Shown here one piece after another: positions 50,701-62,300 of a stretch of 64,000 nucleotides of DNA. The stretch lies in assembly GCF_037975245.1 (NCBI RefSeq), contig NC_092579.1, positions 6,325,001-6,389,000 on the forward strand, written 5' to 3'. The number at the start of each line of letters is the position of its first letter. Within the stretch, counting starts at the first letter, position 1. The DNA is from Apostichopus japonicus (lineage: Eukaryota; Echinodermata; Holothuroidea; Aspidochirotida; Stichopodidae). A program made the position numbers and the translations under genes. The notes below the pieces were generated by a model. The model saw nothing but the letters and a program-made list of their open reading frames with translations, made no database searches and had not been told where the DNA came from.

Positions 50701-53700
50701 TTTGTGCTCTCTCAGTTTGTTGCAAAGTCTCTGTAAGGCATCTGCACTATAATTTTTACAATCTAAACCCTGGAAAGGTTGCAGCGCGGAGCAGAGGAAA
50801 GAAAATTCTTCGATAGCTTTAGGTTCCTTGGAAATTTTAAACAAGCTGCAAGAAGAAAAAGAGGGCAAAAGTGAATCTCTTTGGAGACATACAGTAGATA
50901 CTGACATTGAAATATAATCTTAGATCAATATACATGTATATATGTGAAAGCCTTCCATGTCATTGCAAGATTACCCACATGTCTTACTCAGATCGGAAAG
51001 ATCTGCCGGTAGGCTCAAAAGACGATGATGCACGTTTTTACACAAACTCTACCACTTATACGACCAGTGTGTAGTCTGCTCAAATTGCACTCCAGTTGAA
51101 TGATTGGATTTGCAGGGTACCTTTATCCCCAAAATCAAGTACTATTGAACAGGACATTAAGAGCCAGTTTGTAGGCTCATATATGTGAACAAGATCCATA
51201 ACTGCCATGTGATATCTTGAGGGAGATATATCTTGAAGCATCTACACTTGGCCTAGACCACACTGTCATAGCAGAATTGATCTATATTATAATCTTTAAT
51301 CCTGCTATTGCACATGTATGTAACATGCTGGGTTGATGATGATCAACTGTTAACAGATAACATAGTTACATATCCTGTTGCAAGAGAAGAAGTCTTAACA
51401 CTGCATTGAGTTCACACAGACCAATTAGACTTCCATGTAAGGCCAACTATTTATCAAAATTGGGACTGAAACCTATTGAGGATAATAATAAGCTACTGTA
51501 CTTTCACCTCTTGAGATAAGAAGTACTGTTGCACTTAGCAATTGGAGTGAATCTGCCTGAAAGTGGAGTATACAGTAAAATGGAGCCAAAAAACACTCAC
51601 TTAAAAACAAGTGCATTGTAGAATTTAAACAGTCACTGAACCTATCTGCTTAGGTAAAATTACTACTGGAATGTTCCGTACAAACACGATAAACATTCCT
51701 TTTCAAATTGAGAGGTTCAAAGAGCACTGGATGACAAAAACAGTTCTGCATATAACTGTACATGCAAACCAGGCTAGGCTGTAGTAAAGGCTGCATTGTA
51801 GGATTTTACTACTGTACACTGTACATGTTGAAATTTGCTATGAGCAGATGAATCTAGCTCTATGAAAAGTAAGCTCTCTGTGCTGTTTATTGTTTTATGA
51901 AGTAGTTTTTTTGTGAAGTATTCTAAGTTATATACACTTGTAATGACAAAGAAACTGTTTATTAACATATTATTGGTAGATGAAGAAATTTACAATAATT
52001 GAACATTGAGAAACAGCTAAGGGAGAATCCATTGTGTGTTCTGGTTTATTTTTATCTTGTTAAAATAAACAGCAATAGCAAGTCACATATGGAGGGTTTC
52101 CTCTCTTAATAAGGTCGATGATGTTTCATTCAGAGTAATCATGAATCAATTGAAAGATGATATCATCTGTTCCTGTCAGACCTTGATGTAAACATAATAT
52201 TACACACATATAGAGATATCAATCAATAAACTTCCGTCCTTAAAATTTCTTCCTTGAGCGGGTAAATCTACAAAATTTCTTTTGCAAACTTCGTCCAACC
52301 TCTACAACCACCCAATGTGTTGTTAACAAGAATTGCAAAAGGAGGGTACTTAAAAAAATATTAACCACATGTTACTGGCACCGAATATTTATGGAAGTCA
52401 GATCAAGTCTTTTCTATTTATGTAACTACAAAAATTGGCGCCATTTAGCACTGCACTTTTACCAAGTACCTCACCCCCCCCCCAACCTATCACCACCTTC
52501 TACAGAAGCTTAATTCCGGCCATTGAACATACCAATCTGAACACAGTGCACCTCTTTTTGCATGAACAACAGACTGAGTACACTGATATAATATATAGTG
52601 GTATAGTCTTTATATAGCAACTCCCTAATGTCTGCTGAGAGAATGAATCCAATCAGTTTGAATACAGTGCAATGCAAACATAACACCACTTTATGTGACT
52701 GGAAGCTTAATCCTTGTCAAGTAACAAAATAATTGAATAACTTACATATTTTGCAATAATTTGGTTGCACTGTAAATTTATTATAATGTTATATTTAATT
52801 TTCTCTTTCATTACTCAGTAGTCTATAGTTCTCTTTTGTGGTTACCTGAAAAACTATGTTTTTTTTTTCATTAGGATTCATCTGACCTTCACAAGTGAGA
52901 ATAATCTCACTTTTTTTGTCATACAGGCATTCAGTAGGATTGTAGTTGACAAATTGTTAACTGGTTATATATATATTCAGTGTGTATGTTGCACACATCA
53001 CATTATTACTGTATTGTAGGTAATAATTTAGCGCTCACAGTTTCCGTAGCGGGTTTGAATTAGGCTCTGAAGTTTGTCTCTTATGAAATGCTGTACCATG
53101 GTTCCTGCTTGTACAAAACCTGAGGTAAACATCGTTGCACTTATAAGGCAAATTTGCCCATTTTACATAGCATTTCATGATGCAATTGGAGATACATTTT
53201 TCCCTGTGTGTTCCTACAATCTACAAACATCAATGTATCAGAGTAAAATATGCTAAGTTATAAATTTACTAATAAGAAAAATATCATCATTTGATACAAA
53301 CAGAATGTACTACGTACATGTCAAGTCAGCATCCAATTTGTAGCAAAAAATGACTATTCAAGAGGAAAAAACTCAATTTACTCTTGAAACTTTTAACCTC
53401 TCACCACCAATGACATGTGATTCATACAAATGACATGAATCGGTAGAGTTTTCTCCAGTGAATGTGTATTGAACAAACCAACCGATTTCATTCCATATAA
53501 GCTGACTAGTTTAATATATATACGAACCTGTAAGCTGAAGTTTCGTGGCCATCGGCTGAATTGGTGTACATAACACATTCAAACTGCTTGTTCTTTGCAT
53601 CATGGTAGACTTTGATGAGACCAGACTCTTGCACCACTGGCCAGTTGTAAAACGACTTTTGTGGATTGTCGACCTTTCTGACCTTCAGTGCATAAGCATC

Positions 53701-53757
53701 GGTAGAAGGGATGCTACTCAGCACAGAGCTTAATACATTGCTTATCGAAAACGACAT
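38573..53757 (-). CDS. PLA2G6: Calcium-independent phospholipase A2 group VI (iPLA2-beta), 13 exons
   Basis: Spliced CDS on the minus strand, 2514 bp, 837 aa (human long form 806). Exons in coding order: 53528-53757, 50630-50845, 47787-47973, 47130-47314, 45889-46168, 45241-45370, 43878-44036, 42902-43189, 42488-42638, 41620-41756, 40622-40776, 39595-39771, 38573-38791. Seen: N-terminal domain (1-148), about eight ankyrin repeats (about 155-410: [27 protein letters not shown]), a Cys-rich linker (about 410-463), then a patatin domain with oxyanion motif DGGGIRG (512-518), nucleophile GTSTGG with Ser547, and DGG with Asp680. Ser-Asp spacing is 133, as in human iPLA2-beta. Known: it hydrolyses sn-2 acyl chains of phospholipids without calcium and acts in membrane remodelling and mitochondrial lipid repair. 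Every junction is GT-AG and keeps frame; the gene looks functional. Confidence 0.96.
39102..39193. repeat. Hairpin-forming inverted repeat (foldback family, copy A)
   Basis: 26-base arms (39102-39127 and 39168-39193) with one mismatch around a 40-base spacer. A diverged relative lies at 53903-54013. Confidence 0.8.
39595..39771 (-). CDS. PLA2G6: PLA2G6 exon 12
   Basis: 177 bp, 59 codons, phase 0. Acceptor CTTTGTAG, donor [21 protein letters not shown] matches IVVSLGTGRSPQ of human. Confidence 0.95.
40622..40776 (-). CDS. PLA2G6: PLA2G6 exon 11 (catalytic Asp)
   Basis: 155 bp, phase 1 to 0. Acceptor GTTCAACAG, donor [29 protein letters not shown] contains the catalytic Asp of the DGG motif. 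Confidence 0.95.
40930..41353. repeat. 33-bp minisatellite, 13 copies
   Basis: Units of TCTTATAGACACAGGAATC plus TTCAATACAGTAT, nearly identical, in the PLA2G6 intron between exons 10 and 11. One unit is two bases short. Because 33 is a multiple of three, it is open in several frames on both strands; these are not genes. Confidence 0.95.
41620..41756 (-). CDS. PLA2G6: PLA2G6 exon 10
   Basis: 137 bp, phase 2 to 1. Acceptor CTCCTTCTAG, donor [30 protein letters not shown] closely matches human. Confidence 0.95.
42025..42470. repeat. Degenerate short repeat tract (CATGG/AGCATGGTAT)
   Basis: Irregular reuse of ATGGTAT, AGCATGATG and CATGGCATA words through about 440 bp of the intron between PLA2G6 exons 9 and 10. 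Confidence 0.6.
42488..42638 (-). CDS. PLA2G6: PLA2G6 exon 9
   Basis: 151 bp, phase 1 to 2. Acceptor CGTTGCTAG, donor [30 protein letters not shown] matches the human KDEVFRGSRPYESGPLEEF. Confidence 0.94.
42902..43189 (-). CDS. PLA2G6: PLA2G6 exon 8 (nucleophile)
   Basis: 288 bp, phase 1 to 1. Carries [11 protein letters not shown] and [15 protein letters not shown], the nucleotide/oxyanion loop and GxSxG nucleophile elbow. The acceptor is GACGTAAAG, an AAG rather than the usual CAG/TAG, behind a weak pyrimidine tract; donor TACG|GTAAGC. Confidence 0.93.
43878..44036 (-). CDS. PLA2G6: PLA2G6 exon 7 (linker)
   Basis: 159 bp, phase 1 to 1. Acceptor CATATTGTAG, donor AAGG|GTGAGC. Encodes the segment between ankyrin and catalytic domains. 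It has four spaced cysteines (LRC, HGC, DGC, TPC) and an acidic PEDDD stretch not seen in human. Its first 35 bp and acceptor are copied three times in the intron upstream. Confidence 0.88.
44003..44480. repeat. Tandem duplication (about 135 bp, 4 copies) overlapping the exon 7 acceptor
   Basis: TGGTGTAGGGCATA recurs at 44003, 44141, 44273 and 44409. Each unit carries a copy of the first 35 bp of exon 7, its acceptor (CTGCCTAC read in reverse) and about 95 bp of intron. In the three extra copies the exon piece is followed by CCCCACCTGG, which reads CCAG|GTGGGG on the minus strand and could act as a donor. Confidence 0.9.
45241..45370 (-). CDS. PLA2G6: PLA2G6 exon 6 (ankyrin)
   Basis: 130 bp, phase 0 to 1. 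Acceptor TATTTTCCAG, donor [30 protein letters not shown] aligns with IKALIVFGAEVDTPNDFGE of human. Confidence 0.94.
45889..46168 (-). CDS. PLA2G6: PLA2G6 exon 5 (ankyrin)
   Basis: 280 bp, phase 2 to 0. Acceptor CTCCCACAG, donor AGG|GTGAGT. Three ankyrin units ([27 protein letters not shown]). Confidence 0.95.
46249..46324 (+). mobile_element. LINE/SINE 3' tail fragment with (ATT)n
   Basis: TGTAAAGCACCTTGTGCAG ... GGCACTATATAAGT followed by ATT repeats is a common tail of L2/CR1-mobilised repeats. Only a short fragment is present, opposite in orientation to the LINE piece at 46662. Confidence 0.6.
46662..47095 (-). mobile_element. 5'-truncated CR1/L2-type LINE fragment
   Basis: Read on the minus strand it encodes the end of a non-LTR reverse transcriptase ORF2: ELHWLPI, then [15 protein letters not shown], then after a frameshift [16 protein letters not shown] and [12 protein letters not shown], a stop at 46761-46763 and an (ATT)n-like tail. 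It is dead (truncated and frameshifted). It lies in the intron between PLA2G6 exons 4 and 5 in the sense direction. Confidence 0.85.
47130..47314 (-). CDS. PLA2G6: PLA2G6 exon 4 (ankyrin)
   Basis: 185 bp, phase 0 to 2. Acceptor CTTCTAG, donor TTATC|GTAAGT. Contains [20 protein letters not shown] and [15 protein letters not shown] fragment begins only about 35 bp past its donor. Confidence 0.93.
47787..47973 (-). CDS. PLA2G6: PLA2G6 exon 3 (ankyrin)
   Basis: 187 bp, phase 2 to 0. Acceptor CTGCTACAG, donor AAG|GTATGA. Ankyrin repeats [13 protein letters not shown] and [13 protein letters not shown]. Confidence 0.94.
48086..49122. repeat. 64-bp minisatellite, about 16 copies
   Basis: Repeats of CCTCCCTAAGACTGGAGAAT, GGACTGGCTAAAACTACTGC, ATGCACACACCGCCAAGGAA, TAGA. 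Two variants recur (CGCCAAGGAATAGA and TGCCAAGTGACAGA). In the PLA2G6 intron between exons 2 and 3. It has no unique spacers, so it is not a CRISPR. Confidence 0.95.
49490..49571. repeat. Dispersed repeat, copy B
   Basis: Partner of 15009-15080 (shared CCTGGGCAC, CCCAGTCCCC, CATCG-GACTG). Confidence 0.55.
50630..50845 (-). CDS. PLA2G6: PLA2G6 exon 2
   Basis: 216 bp, phases 2 to 2. Acceptor CTTCTTGCAG, donor [25 protein letters not shown] matches IRNHPSWSVAHLAV of the human protein. Confidence 0.93.
50846..53527. other. PLA2G6 intron 1
   Basis: 2.7 kb, AT-rich, no exon recognised. Contains copy B of a dispersed repeat at about 53070-53215, matching 25570-25720. Confidence 0.6.
53528..53757 (-). 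CDS. PLA2G6: PLA2G6 exon 1 (start codon)
   Basis: ATG at 53757-53755 ([11 protein letters not shown]). Encodes the iPLA2 N-terminal domain ([13 protein letters not shown], matching VREEGQLILFQN in human). Ends phase 2 at ACAG|GTTCGT. A further non-coding 5' exon may lie upstream: a CTCAG|GTCAGT donor near 54475 is a candidate. Confidence 0.9.
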
Positions 53758-53902
53758 TCTGCCCAGAATATGGGCTGTCTGTCTACAGATGTTAAATTAA
53801 ATTAGATTGATTTCAATCTGTAGGAATGAACAGAGGAGGGGAAAAGATATGATAGAACCGAGTTTGAGGAGTACAGAGTAATTCCTTAGCTCTCAGGTTA
53901 CA

Positions 53903-54013
53903 CTTGAAAGCAATCATACTCACTGTATGGACCATGCTGATCCCTTTATCCAATAGAGACTGGCTATGCATATTGCCCATAACTATCATCAATACAAGGG
54001 CTTTGAAGTGAGA
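53903..54013. repeat. Foldback repeat family, copy B (diverged)
   Basis: Shares AAAGCAnTCATACT, GTATG, TTTATCCAATAGA-like and GGCTTTGAA blocks with 39102-39193; its hairpin has partly decayed. It lies about 150 bp upstream of the PLA2G6 start codon. Confidence 0.5.
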
Positions 54014-57000
54014 CCTGAAATTATCACAGAAAATTGTTAAACTTGAACAGGGGGTGTCAACCACTTAAATACTGGTCTAAGTTAGTCAAGTTAATAGCTA
54101 CACTACTGTCTTTGGTTAGCTAGTAACTTGAAACTGATGTTGCAAGCTAGTAAAGACTGGCAAGTCTCTAAGAACTATGGTACTTGGTAGGTGTAGACAG
54201 GATGAATAGTGTAAGTTAGGCCTAGCATAGTTAATATTAGTAGTATGCTTAGGCCTATGTTATGAACTGTGTACTGACCATGAACATGACAAAGGCCTAG
54301 ACTAGTCATTTTGAATAATTGACTCAAAACTGTAAAAAAAAGTACTAACAGCATTTGTTTCACACTTAAATACACACGTTAGAAGTATGTCATGCATGAT
54401 ACACAAGATCAATAGAGCGATATCATTGTGTAATTTCCACGACCTAAATGAGGCTAAAGTGACATTGACACTGACCTGAGGTGGTCGTTCTCGTCCCTCG
54501 GGTAACGGAATTAACTGTTCTGGAGAACAACTTAGAACACCTTGAACAAGTGTTCAAGAAAATCTAAATACCTAATTTCGCCAGTTCGCCAGTCATCATC
54601 TGATACAATACGGTATCGTGTCTACTATCGGTCACCACACCTTTGCATGTAGCCTATGCAACCATGTACAAAATAAACTGAATGCACAAATTCAATACTA
54701 TGGCAAACTGTACTTTTGTTACAGCTCACCAGTAATAATCACTGATCTACAGTGGTAATAATGCAGGTACGAGTTAATAGTATGCAACACGATGGGTAAT
54801 ATCTACCAAGTGTCTGATGCATGCATTACGCAATCCTGTGCTAAATATAGTCTGAAGGGGAATTCCAAAACAGTACATGCACCCCGAGATTTAAAGATTA
54901 TACCCTTCTTTTGTTGTGGTTCTATGTGTTCTCGCTTTAGTTCAAATTCATAAATGGTGGAAAACAAGGCGCGAACCATGCTGTACATCGAGTGTGACAC
55001 TAGAAGCAGTGAAATAATTCCCAGTTGCAGTGAAAAAGAAAGAACTTCAAGAGGAATGTGAACTATAATAGGAAACATAAGTGGTGTGTATATACAGAGA
55101 ACTGTCTGATGTAATTTAATGGAATATAGTTGTATTTTCATTCCAACTGGTAATTTACCCATTATAAGTTAGTTATTTATTTCTTTTTTAATGTTTGTTT
55201 TATTTTCTCAAGATTAAATCTCAAGATGATCAATGTATGCCAAACTTGTTTGCATATGCAGGTACCTTAAAATATTAATTTAGTCATGATATGTACATAG
55301 TTATGCAAAAAGGAAAATATGAATGCTAGTATTGTTTCTATGGCTAATCCTGTTTTTCAAGATAATCACCTATAAAATATGCTTAATATCTGGACTGCTC
55401 CTTTAACTTTAAGGTTAATTTGATGATATTGTCAGCACCTCGGCACAGGCCTAAATGTTAATGTTTAGTGATTGTTTCAGAAATTCTAATAACTCAACCA
55501 AAACATATACTGTATAAATATTAATCATAATAAACAGAACATCCTTGGATGATATTTAAAACCATTTGTCCTTGAAAAATTTGCAATATATTATAAAAAT
55601 ATTGGCATTTGAGGCCATCAAAGATTTATGCTTTCCCATTGAATTTTGTGTTGCAGCTGATGAACTGACCTATAGTGGGCTCACTGAACTGAGTATCAGA
55701 CTACATAGTCCAGTCACTTTAGCTAATGAACCTAGGCTTTTTTTAAGGGGTTATTTCTCAAACATCAAGTGTTCTAGAAAAGGAACCTAATCTAATAGAA
55801 GTGAAGGAATGGCCAATTAGATGCCAAGATAGCACTTCATGCTGTGATGGAGGCCTTAGCTAAAAATTTAAAAGGTGCAGATTTGTTAGAACATCTACAA
55901 AATCATAAGGACAAAAACTGTGTGATTATAGCACTTCTCTGTACTGCTGTTCACGTTGTTTAGATCAGCCATTAATCATCAAGAGGGAGGGGGTGAGGGG
56001 GGGGGGGTGAGGGGTTGGAAACAAGAAAGAAGAAAGACATTGCAAGACCCCAGAAAAAAAAATTGTTACAGTTCAATTACTTTGTATATATCTTTATTTC
56101 AATATCAAACATATCACATGTGTCTTAGTGAACATAATATTACAGACAATTAGTTCAGCCCAGGCACAGAGAAACAAACAAATTATCAAGGTAAGGAAAA
56201 AAGACTTAACCCCAAAAGGTCATGTTACTCCTTATAAATAGACAACTTTCTTGACTGTAATTGTCTTGACCCCCTTCCCAGCTGAGTCAACATTTACATT
56301 CTTAAATTCTTATTTAAGTTCTTAAATGACACAATACCTTAAAACTTTGAATAATACAGGAGTAACTGCAAGTACTGCCGATTGCAGAATTGAAATGATT
56401 TGTGGTCTCCCTGCTCTATATGAATCAAGTTATTTGAATGTACACACATAACTTGATGTTGTACAACACAAAACCAATTTGGAATGTTGGCCACTAAAAA
56501 ATTATCTCAAAAACAGGAAAGAAATTCATAATATAACTAAGAGTACTTCATATAATACAGTTAGTTCGATTCCTTCCCAGCCTTCACTGCAAGACAACTT
56601 TGGCATAGAAAGGAAACCATCAAGCTAGAAAGGATGTCATTTAATCGGACAGAGGATCCGAGAGTAGTATTACTATGGTGACATCATCAGTTAGTGACAT
56701 CATAGTGACATCATCAGTGACATCATCAGTTCAAGGTGGAAATGATTAACTTATAAACTAGGATTCTAAAAATTAAGGAAAATGAAAGACAAAAAAGGAA
56801 TTAAAATTAAAAGGATAACCTAGTTTCATTATTTAGCAGCCCAGCTGCATTCAAATCAACATATTAAATATTACTGCTTTAATATATATATATACATGAT
56901 AGCTAATTTCACAACAACAAATATAATAAAATCAATTATTGTATTAAAATGAGCCTTACTTTGGTTAAAGGGATAAATTGACTTATAAAGAATTGAAAAA

Positions 57001-58363
57001 TTTATTGAAACTATTCTTCCCCTTAAAGGGTACTGATATCTAAGACATGATAAAAAAAGAGGCAACGAACCAAGTGCGAATATCAGTTTAAATTTAATTC
57101 TTGTAACGCTTCTTGCTGTCACGTTTCCAAGACAAGATTCACTAAATCTAAGAGGTTGAGTCAAACATTCAGGTATCCTTCAAGCTGATTGTATGTTACC
57201 TCAAGCTCCGCACCCACCCCACAGCTCCACCCCTTCTTGCCACTCTCATTACCATAACAGGCCCAATATTTATTAACATTTCAGTGCTAAGTGACATAAC
57301 AAAACAGTTAAAGTTGCAAATATGTTGTAAGATAATAACAGGAATACAATGCACCCTTTGTCATTCAATTAAAAACCAACGGTTCACAAACACTTAACAA
57401 ACATGGAAATACTAAGTTACCATTATGACTACGATTAGAAATATGATTTATTTATTTGTTTTATATTTTCTACATTATTATCACACTAGTATGGTTTCAT
57501 TATCAATTGACTATGAAATGTATTATTATTATTGATGCACAAAATTATTTCACTAACGGAAAAAATAATTTAAAATAAATACCTGATTAACAATGTGATA
57601 ATTGATTTTAAAATGGAATAACAGTGTCAGCATGTTAAATTCAATAAAGTCATATCAATAGAGAAAGATACAACAGCAAAAGAGTGCTAAGAAAAAAAGA
57701 CATATCAAGGCACTTTAATGATTAATTGTTTCACTTTAATGATTAATTGTTATCAAATTTGAAATCTCGAAAAAAGAAGGTGGAGAAAAACTTTCAAGGC
57801 TTTTGTGCCGTGACACTTTGGTAGCAGTCAAGTTACAAATATTGAAATAAAATCATTTTCAACTGTACAATAGATTTATACACAATGTTATGAAAGACTT
57901 CAAGGTATCAAAATGACTCCAGTGGACAAACATTATTAATAATAAATATCAAGGTTCAAGTTAAATTGTTAAAACAATGTGACTTTCTTTTAAGTCATTT
58001 GATTGTCCCTAGGCTACCATTTAAAAATTGCTTTCTTATATATGTTTATCCCTCACTCTTCATTTTCTTTCTAAAATCAAACTCAGAAATAAGAAATGTT
58101 GATCTCAAAGTCTTAGAATCTTAATAATCAGAAAGGATCCACAAATCTCTTTAAATACTAAATTTTGTAATCTCAGCAAGGAAACACTTTAGATTTAAAA
58201 TAATTCTATTAACTGTTGTTTTCTTTCTTAACCCTGTTTCAGATAATAATAGTTACAACAATGTAATCTAATCTACATGGGTTCTGCTTCCTGCTGCTCT
58301 TTATAACGGATATCATGTTAATGCAAACACAAATCTATTGAAGAATACTAAGATGAGATATAA

Positions 58364-58768
58364 AGGCCCGGTCACACTACAGCGATATTCTATCGGAATA
58401 CGGTCCGATTTTTCCGATTTAAGGACGAAGAGTGAGGTTTGTGGTAGTGAATGTAATGGGTGCAGTGGAGTATTCGAATACCTACTCCAAATCTGAGGGG
58501 TTGTGGAACGGACTACATTATGAAAAGACGTCACATCGAAAAACGATAAAAATCGGAAGAGAAATCGGATAGCTATCCGATAAAAGGAAACGGAGTCAAT
58601 ATCAAAAGTTAGGAGCGGGCTATTCCACATCGGAATGGCTCAACATATAGCAAATCAGGTCCTTTATCACTGTGGCTAGAAGACCCGAACGAAAAACTGG
58701 CTGTTTCGATTCCTCTGGGAAAATCGGATAGTATTCCGATAAAAAATCGGTATAGTGTGACCGGGCCT
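58364..58768. mobile_element. PIF/Harbinger-like MITE
   Basis: 405 bp between TAA duplications (58361-58363 and 58769-58771). Perfect 16-base inverted ends AGGCCCGGTCACACTA / TAGTGTGACCGGGCCT. Interior has repeated ATCGGA / TCCGAT words. A TAA/TTA duplication with GGCCCGGTCACAC ends is typical of Harbinger-derived MITEs. Non-coding. Confidence 0.85.
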
Positions 58769-59251
58769 TAAGGGTGTCATTGGTTTGCTACCCTTATTTC
58801 CCTTTGTTGTAAAACAAAACAAGGAAATAAATTGCTTCTGCTAGGACCAAAATATCATTTCCACAGCTATTGTCTGTGATTTAAAGGGGCCATCTTCATT
58901 ATGACTGGTCTTTCATACATACTATGCAAAGAAGGCTTCAGGTACAAGTTGACCAAAATGAGAAAGATATCAAAGAGCAACCCATTTTTCCCCATCCTCC
59001 TGGGATTACGAAATGTCATAATAATGCGTCATGTACAGGTAAACCTTACGTGTGATTAAACATTCAATCACCTTGTCTACTTTCTTGGGTGGGGGGGGGG
59101 TTAGGGGCCGACGTCTCTTTAAATCACGCACATGGCAAGTATTGCAACCTTTCAAGTCTTGAATCCAAACTTAACGCCTTTTCCTCTCGCCTTTTCGGTC
59201 AATGTGAGCTATCTCTTTGTTTGACGACCGGAGCAGACAGATTCAATGTGA

Positions 59252-59336
59252 TCAAAGAACTGTTCTGGGCGGTTCAAAGTCTTCGGTGCTTATTGGCCAT
59301 GGATTCTCGTAACTATTGATTTCTGCAATCGTTGAC
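59252..59336 (-). CDS. EGF gene exon, cytoplasmic tail end and stop
   Basis: 85 bp. Acceptor CTTATCACAG, open to TGA at 59254-59252. Ends STEDFEPPRTVL; the last three residues fit a class I PDZ ligand (T-x-hydrophobic). Confidence 0.83.
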
Positions 59337-62300
59337 CTGTGATAAGAAATAACGATAATAAATAGAATGCATATAAATATTAGAAAAGCTATACTGAAAT
59401 TTCTTTAAACAAATTGGGAACCAATTATGTGCCCATCATATGTGATTACAACCATTACACAATGGGCCATACAAATCAAGATTAACATTAAATGTTTCAC
59501 ACAGGTTTTGCTCCCAAATGTTTATTCTAATTTGGTTATACAAGAAAAAGATGAGAAAAAGATAATGGAAGACACACCAATTACTAGTTGTTTTGATTGG
59601 CAGAGAAAAAAAACTTATTGTGTTCAGAGTTTGCTCAATTCTCTTCACATTGTGAAAAAACAAAAAATTGAGAAGTATGATATAAAATTTACAACAAAAA
59701 GCAAAATTCCCCCCCAAAAAATCTTTAAAGCTTGTTTACTTGTAACCAAGATATTTTTCACAGATGTACATGTAATATCTCACCTGCTGCCATTCTGTGG
59801 AACAAAGCCGTACTCGTTGGGGTGGTTGCTATTTTTGCTGATTGTAGGAATACCATTCTGGGTCACATCTGAATCCGTGTCAAAACTTCCGTTCTGGTGT
59901 GCGTGTGAAGCCCGTTCTGCGTCATATCGTGCTTGTCTATCAGTCTCATAAGGACCTCTGAAAGTAGGACAGAAACGACATGGGAATTGAAAATATAAGA
60001 TTCATTTATTTTTAAAGACAATTTATAGATTAGAGAATTCTATAGACAGCATCATTGATCTGCTAAGCATTATAATGTGAAAAGCTTCCCACTAATTCTT
60101 TGAGTAAACATGATTGTTTGTTTTCCTTGCTTTGTTGTTTTCCCTTTCCTTCTTACATTCTATTGTGTGATGATTTGACAGAAGGGCGATATTTTTTAAG
60201 CCATCAGCCTAATTAATTTGATAGATTTCAATGGGAGGAAATAAAACAAATTTAAAAAACCATCACCGATTGCTTTGCAAATTTGTGACAAATAAAAGAA
60301 GAAAAAACCAAACTCACTTTTTAGGAGAACAGTAATGATAAAAGACGACAATAACCAACAAAATGAAGATGGTGAGGAGGGCTGCACAGATGACTGCTAC
60401 GATCCAAGGAGTGTCGAAAATAACGTTGGATTGTTGGGCTGTCACTGTGGAGTCAAATTAATGGCAAGAAAAATGAATCTTTAATGTATTCATTTGGTTA
60501 TTCTAAAAAATAATTGTTTAAAGTCTTATTTGATTTCTGAGTAGAGCATGGAAATTTTGCCGTAACTATGCCTGCAATTCATTGGTTTAAGACAACCTCC
60601 TTCAGTGTTATAACATTTGTATATTTTTGGCTCGAGAAAGGGAAAGAAAAAAAGGCTTCAACAAAAATGCTGTAACAAATGAGTAGTCTATATATATATG
60701 TTAAGAGAATGATTGAGCGCATTCAAGTTCAACAAACATAATGTGATCATTAAACAAACATGATGCATGAAGCTGAACGTCTCTAACTTTTAAACCTGAA
60801 CTTTACTCGGCGGCCAATCATATCTCTTCATTCATTTTAATCTTCAATATTGAATCATCATCATGTATGTGTATGTATGTATTTTAGATCCTCCTGCAAG
60901 CAGGAACTTGCGAAGAAGCCATCATTGGCTTATCAAAGCCGCAAGCTGACCGAAGTCAGGATCATCATCATCTTTGATTGCAAAGTTAATTAAGAAATTG
61001 ATTTCCACTTTGGAAATTATATGGTCCAGATGGGGAGGATTATTTTACTCACCTTGGCATAAATCTCCTTCAAATTCAGTCAAACAGATACAGAAATAAC
61101 TGTCCGCACTCTGAGCGCAACGACCGTCGTTCAGACACGGATTGCTCCGACACGGGTTGAAAACTGTCAAAATTAAAACCAATCAATAAATTCATTCCTT
61201 CATTAAAATTAATTAAAATGAAACAGATGCCAACACTTAAGATGAGAGAGTGAGTGGGTATGAGAAAATTTCATTGGTTTCATAATGACACACAATGTTA
61301 GAAAAATTTGAAGGTATGTTACACCTCCTTTTACAATAAAACCTTACATAGCTCCTGAGAAAAACACAAACATATTTTTGAAGGATTTTTATACTTGGAG
61401 ATAACAATGAGAAGGTAAAGGTACAAAATATAACAATAGACAGAAGGTTAACAAGTGAACTCCATTGATGTTCCCCTTATTAACCTAGCACACACCCTTG
61501 CCCCCCTCCATCTTCTCCATCGCATTCCTGCCTATCCATCCCATTCCTGCCTCTCCATCGCATTCCTGCCTCTCCATACCATTCCTGCCTCTCCATACCA
61601 TTACTGCCTTTCCATCCCATTCCTGCCTCTCCATCCAATCCCTGCTTATCCATCCAATCCCTGCATAGCTATCCCATTCCTGCCTCTCCATCGCATTCCT
61701 GCCTCTCCATATCATTCCTGCCTCCCCATACCATTCCTGCCTCTCCATCCCTGTATCAGAGTCCACTCCAATAGTTGAAGCTTTCGTTAGGGCGCACTTA
61801 CTTTCGCAGAGAGGTCCTTCGTATCCCTGCATGCATTGGCATGCAAATGATCCAAATTCATCCTGGCAGATTCCATTGTTCTCACAGGGATTGTTGATGC
61901 ATTCATTGATATCTGAATGATTTTAAAAGAGAGATGATTACATATAATGTGACAACATATGTTTGCAGTAACCAATATAAAAGCAGTGTCAGTTCAATTT
62001 TACTGGCAAGTCTTATCATGACCAATATTAATGTTGCAATTGGAAACTTACAGCAAATCTGTGTAGTCGTTTATGTCATGTTACAGGAAATATGTAACAG
62101 GAAATATGTTACTGGAAATAATGTAGTTTTTTTTTGCATTCTAATATAATGCACAAAAACTAAAACACATCTTTGAATTTGCATTATACCCAGTTTGTAA
62201 ACGAGAAACCAGTAACAACAGAAATGGGCCCCCCAAATGAGAGTTGACATTCACCCAAGCCTGACCATGAGTCCATTTCTTTTTTGGTCTTTGGCATTTC

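Larger units (their letters stand above)
53758..59251. other. Intergenic region 5' of PLA2G6 and 3' of the EGF gene
   Basis: No gene recognised. Holds a foldback-repeat relative (53903-54013), a GACATCATCAGT short repeat (56690-56750), and a Harbinger-like MITE (58364-58768). Overlapping minus-strand AATAAA motifs at 57447-57456 are possible poly(A) signals for the EGF gene. Confidence 0.5.

Noticed and set aside
54803-55162. 119-aa minus-strand ORF upstream of PLA2G6
   Set aside because: No recognisable domain, and amino-acid use looks like translated AT-rich non-coding DNA.
59427-59951. 174-aa plus-strand ORF
   Set aside because: Antisense to a well-supported tail exon and adjacent intron of the EGF gene; no family signal.
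61455-61832. Proline/serine- and Glu/Trp-rich ORFs on both strands
   Set aside because: Translation of the 19-bp minisatellite inside an intron.
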